DNA of 7,214 nt from Clostridiaceae bacterium (lineage in GTDB: Bacteria > Bacillota > Clostridia > Oscillospirales > Butyricicoccaceae): positions 1 through 7,214 of the forward strand of contig JAEDEU010000074.1 of the NCBI GenBank assembly GCA_016293155.1. Reading direction: 5' to 3'. A program made the translations under genes and the position numbers. The notes beneath the pieces were generated by a model, which saw only the letters and a list, made by a program, of their open reading frames with translations, did not search any database and was not told the origin of the DNA. The number at the start of each line of letters is the position of its first letter. Positions within the stretch are counted from its first letter, which is position 1. Of this stretch, positions 5,365 to 7,214 are shown in pieces.

Positions 5365-6765
5365 ATGAACGAGCAAAAGAACTTTGGTACTGTGGTTCAG
5401 GTCATTGGCCCGGTACTGGATGTAAAATTTGCAGACGGACAGCTTCCAAACCTCCTCAACGCACTCGAGGTAGACAACAACGGCACGACCGTTGTTGCGG
5501 AGGTCGCACAGCACATCGGTGACAATGTTGCACGCTGCATTGCAATGAACTCCACTGATGGTCTGACCCGCGGCACGCCCGCGCTCGACACTGGAAGCTC
5601 GATTTCTGTTCCGGTCGGCGAAAAGACGCTCGGCCGTATCTTCAATCTGCTCGGCGAGCCGGTAGACAATGCCGGTCCGGTTGAGGCAGAGGAGCGGTGG
5701 GAGATCCACCGTCCGGCTCCGTCCTATGAGGAGCAGGAAGGCACCACCGAGATGCTGGAGACCGGCATCAAGGTCGTTGACCTGATCTGCCCGTATGCAA
5801 AGGGCGGCAAGATCGGTCTGTTCGGCGGCGCAGGCGTCGGCAAGACCGTCCTGATTATGGAGCTGATTAACAACGTCGCAAAGCAGCACGGCGGTATTTC
5901 GGTATTCTCCGGCGTCGGCGAGCGTACCCGTGAGGGCAACGACCTGTACCGCGAGATGACCGAGTCCGGCGTTCTGAACAAGACCGCACTGGTGTACGGT
6001 CAGATGAACGAGCCGCCCGGAGCACGTATGCGCGTTGCGCTGTCCGGTCTGACCATGGCGGAGTACTTCCGCGATAAGATGGGTCAGGACGTACTTCTGT
6101 TTATCGACAACATCTTCCGCTTCACGCAGGCAGGCTCGGAGGTATCCGCACTGCTCGGACGTATGCCGTCCGCAGTAGGCTACCAGCCGACGCTGGCAAC
6201 CGAGATGGGCGCCCTACAGGAGCGCATTACCTCGACCAAGAAGGGCTCGATCACTTCCGTACAGGCAGTTTACGTGCCGGCAGACGACCTGACCGACCCG
6301 GCTCCGGCTACGACCTTTACCCACCTGGACGCTACCACGGTACTGGACCGCGGCATCGCATCCATGGGTATTTATCCGGCAGTTGACCCGCTGGACTCCA
6401 CCAGCCGTATTCTGGCGCCGGACGTTGTCGGACAGGAGCACTACGAGACGGCAAGAAGCGTACAGAGAATTTTGCAGCGCTACAAGGAGCTTCAGGATAT
6501 CATCGCCATCATGGGTATGGACGAGCTTTCCGAGGAGGATAAGCTGACCGTTGCCCGCGCGAGAAAGATCCAGCGCTTCCTGTCTCAGCCGTTCTCGGTT
6601 GCGGAGCAGTTCACCGGTATGGAGGGCAAGTATGTCCCGATCAAGGAGACCATCCGCGGCTTCCAGGAAATCATCGACGGCAAGCATGACGACCTTCCGG
6701 AGTCTGCGTTCCTGTTTGTCGGCACCATCGAGGAGGCAATCGAAAAGGCAAAGAAGGAGGGGTAA
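5365..6765 (+). CDS. atpD: F1Fo ATP synthase subunit beta (catalytic)
   Basis: Catalytic subunit that makes or hydrolyses ATP at the alpha/beta interfaces. Counting from this ATG (466 residues): barrel domain from NFGTVVQVIGPVLDV; P-loop GGAGVGKT (154-161); catalytic glutamate Glu186 in GVGERTREGND; Walker B VLLFIDNIFRF with Asp248; the signature PAVDPLDSTS (338-347); and the DELSEED loop (386-392), which pushes on gamma. Length and every catalytic residue are as expected, so the enzyme should be active. An in-frame ATG two codons upstream (5359, MCMNEQ) would add Met-Cys but sits only 3 bases from the ribosome-binding site. A hairpin separates this gene from atpG, and atpC follows after 3 bases. 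Confidence 0.98.
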   Translation: MNEQKNFGTVVQVIGPVLDVKFADGQLPNLLNALEVDNNGTTVVAEVAQHIGDNVARCIAMNSTDGLTRGTPALDTGSSISVPVGEKTLGRIFNLLGEPVDNAGPVEAEERWEIHRPAPSYEEQEGTTEMLETGIKVVDLICPYAKGGKIGLFGGAGVGKTVLIMELINNVAKQHGGISVFSGVGERTREGNDLYREMTESGVLNKTALVYGQMNEPPGARMRVALSGLTMAEYFRDKMGQDVLLFIDNIFRFTQAGSEVSALLGRMPSAVGYQPTLATEMGALQERITSTKKGSITSVQAVYVPADDLTDPAPATTFTHLDATTVLDRGIASMGIYPAVDPLDSTSRILAPDVVGQEHYETARSVQRILQRYKELQDIIAIMGMDELSEEDKLTVARARKIQRFLSQPFSVAEQFTGMEGKYVPIKETIRGFQEIIDGKHDDLPESAFLFVGTIEEAIEKAKKEG

Positions 6766-6768
6766 ACC

Positions 6769-7167
6769 ATGAGTACCTTCCATCTGCAAATCGTCACACC
6801 GGACGGACAGTTCTATGACGGCGAGGCAAACAAGGTGCTGACCCGCACCATCGACGGCGATGTCTGCATTCTGGCGCGTCACTCGGATTATGTGACCGCG
6901 CTGGGCATGGGCACCTGCATCGTGGAGCTTGACGGCAAGCGCCGCAAGGCGGCCTGCACCGGCGGAATGCTGTCGGTCATCAAGGGCGAAGTCCGCATTG
7001 TGGCGACGACCTTTGAGTGGGCAGACCAGATTGACGTAGAGCGTGCCAAGGCTGCAAAGCAGAAGGCGGAGCAGCGCATCGCCAAGAAGCGCGACGAGCG
7101 CGAGCTGACGATGGCGGAGGCAAAGCTGAAGCGTGCACTGACACGTATCAACGCCGCATCCAAGTAA
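6769..7167 (+). CDS. atpC: F1Fo ATP synthase subunit epsilon
   Basis: Rotor subunit bound to gamma and the c-ring; its mobile C-terminal helices can block ATP hydrolysis. The 132 residues show the N-terminal beta-sandwich (about 1-84, with TPDGQFYDGEANKV and the GGMLSV strand at 65-70) and a complete C-terminal helical hairpin (about 88-130). IDVERA at 88-93 fits the I(L)DxxRA ATP-binding motif of Bacillus PS3 epsilon. Glu83, Arg122 and Arg126 also coincide with PS3 ligand positions, while PS3 Arg99 is Lys99 here. ATP-sensing control is therefore plausible but inferred. The ATG follows AAGGAGGGG (6754-6762) at the end of atpD. This is the last gene before the terminator. Confidence 0.97.
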   Translation: MSTFHLQIVTPDGQFYDGEANKVLTRTIDGDVCILARHSDYVTALGMGTCIVELDGKRRKAACTGGMLSVIKGEVRIVATTFEWADQIDVERAKAAKQKAEQRIAKKRDERELTMAEAKLKRALTRINAASK

Positions 7168-7178
7168 ACAAAACAATG

Positions 7179-7209
7179 CGCCGCGTATCCGAGGATACGC
7201 GGCGTTTTT
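7179..7209 (+). terminator. Rho-independent terminator of the atp operon
   Basis: A perfect inverted repeat, CGCCGCGTATCC (7179-7190) and GGATACGCGGCG (7193-7204), folds as an 11-bp stem with a CGAG tetraloop and is followed at once by TTTTT (7205-7209). It begins 11 bases after the atpC stop. GC-rich stem, stable loop and T-run make this a textbook intrinsic terminator, and it marks the end of the operon. Confidence 0.95.
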
Positions 7210-7214
7210 GCGTG

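Noticed and set aside
5313..5522. A 69-codon plus-strand frame spanning the atpG-atpD hairpin and the start of atpD
   Set aside because: It overlaps the certain beta gene in another frame, and its low-complexity Arg/Gly/Thr product has no family likeness.
6214..7176. A 320-codon minus-strand open frame over atpD and atpC
   Set aside because: Shadow of sense codons, ending exactly at a CTA leucine codon of atpD.

Overview
The window is a single plus-strand operon encoding a complete F1Fo-type ATP synthase, in the classical bacterial order: atpZ-like, atpI, atpB (a), atpE (c), atpF (b), atpH (delta), atpA (alpha), atpG (gamma), atpD (beta), atpC (epsilon). It is closed by a strong intrinsic terminator in the last 40 bases. 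All eight structural subunits are present, full length and carry their diagnostic motifs. No mobile element, CRISPR array, tRNA or rRNA gene is visible, and no cargo gene is inserted.

The organism is most likely an anaerobic, moderately GC-rich member of the Firmicutes (class Clostridia, perhaps Oscillospirales/Ruminococcaceae-like). The grounds are strong AGGAGG/GGTGAT-type Shine-Dalgarno sites before almost every gene, GTG as well as ATG starts, the atpZ/atpI pair ahead of atpB, one b-subunit gene with no b', and a c subunit of the Na+-binding type found in anaerobes. The taxonomic call is inference and not certain.

Layout: 26-786 holds two small membrane proteins (AtpZ-like and AtpI) thought to help c-ring assembly or ion homeostasis. 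Bases 790-2380 encode the membrane sector Fo (a, c, b). Bases 2377-7167 encode delta and the F1 head and central stalk (alpha, gamma, beta, epsilon). Genes are tightly packed, with ATGA overlaps at atpZ/atpI and atpF/atpH and short spacers elsewhere. The exceptions are an AT-rich 62-base spacer before atpE and two hairpin-bearing spacers, before atpF and before atpD. Bases 7168-7214 hold the terminator. The promoter is not in the window: only 25 bases lie ahead of the first gene.

The products form one rotary machine. Ion flow between subunit a and the c-ring turns gamma-epsilon inside alpha3beta3, which b and delta hold still. The points of most interest are: (1) a second carboxylate in the c subunit (Glu28 as well as Glu61) with the rest of a Na+-binding signature; (2) an atpI gene that has no ordinary start codon where its conserved protein begins, but has a near-perfect ribosome-binding site spaced for an ATC codon; (3) an epsilon subunit matching the known ATP-binding residues of Bacillus PS3 epsilon; and (4) hairpins in the intergenic spacers. 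I did not find a new system. This is a core housekeeping operon with a few notable details.
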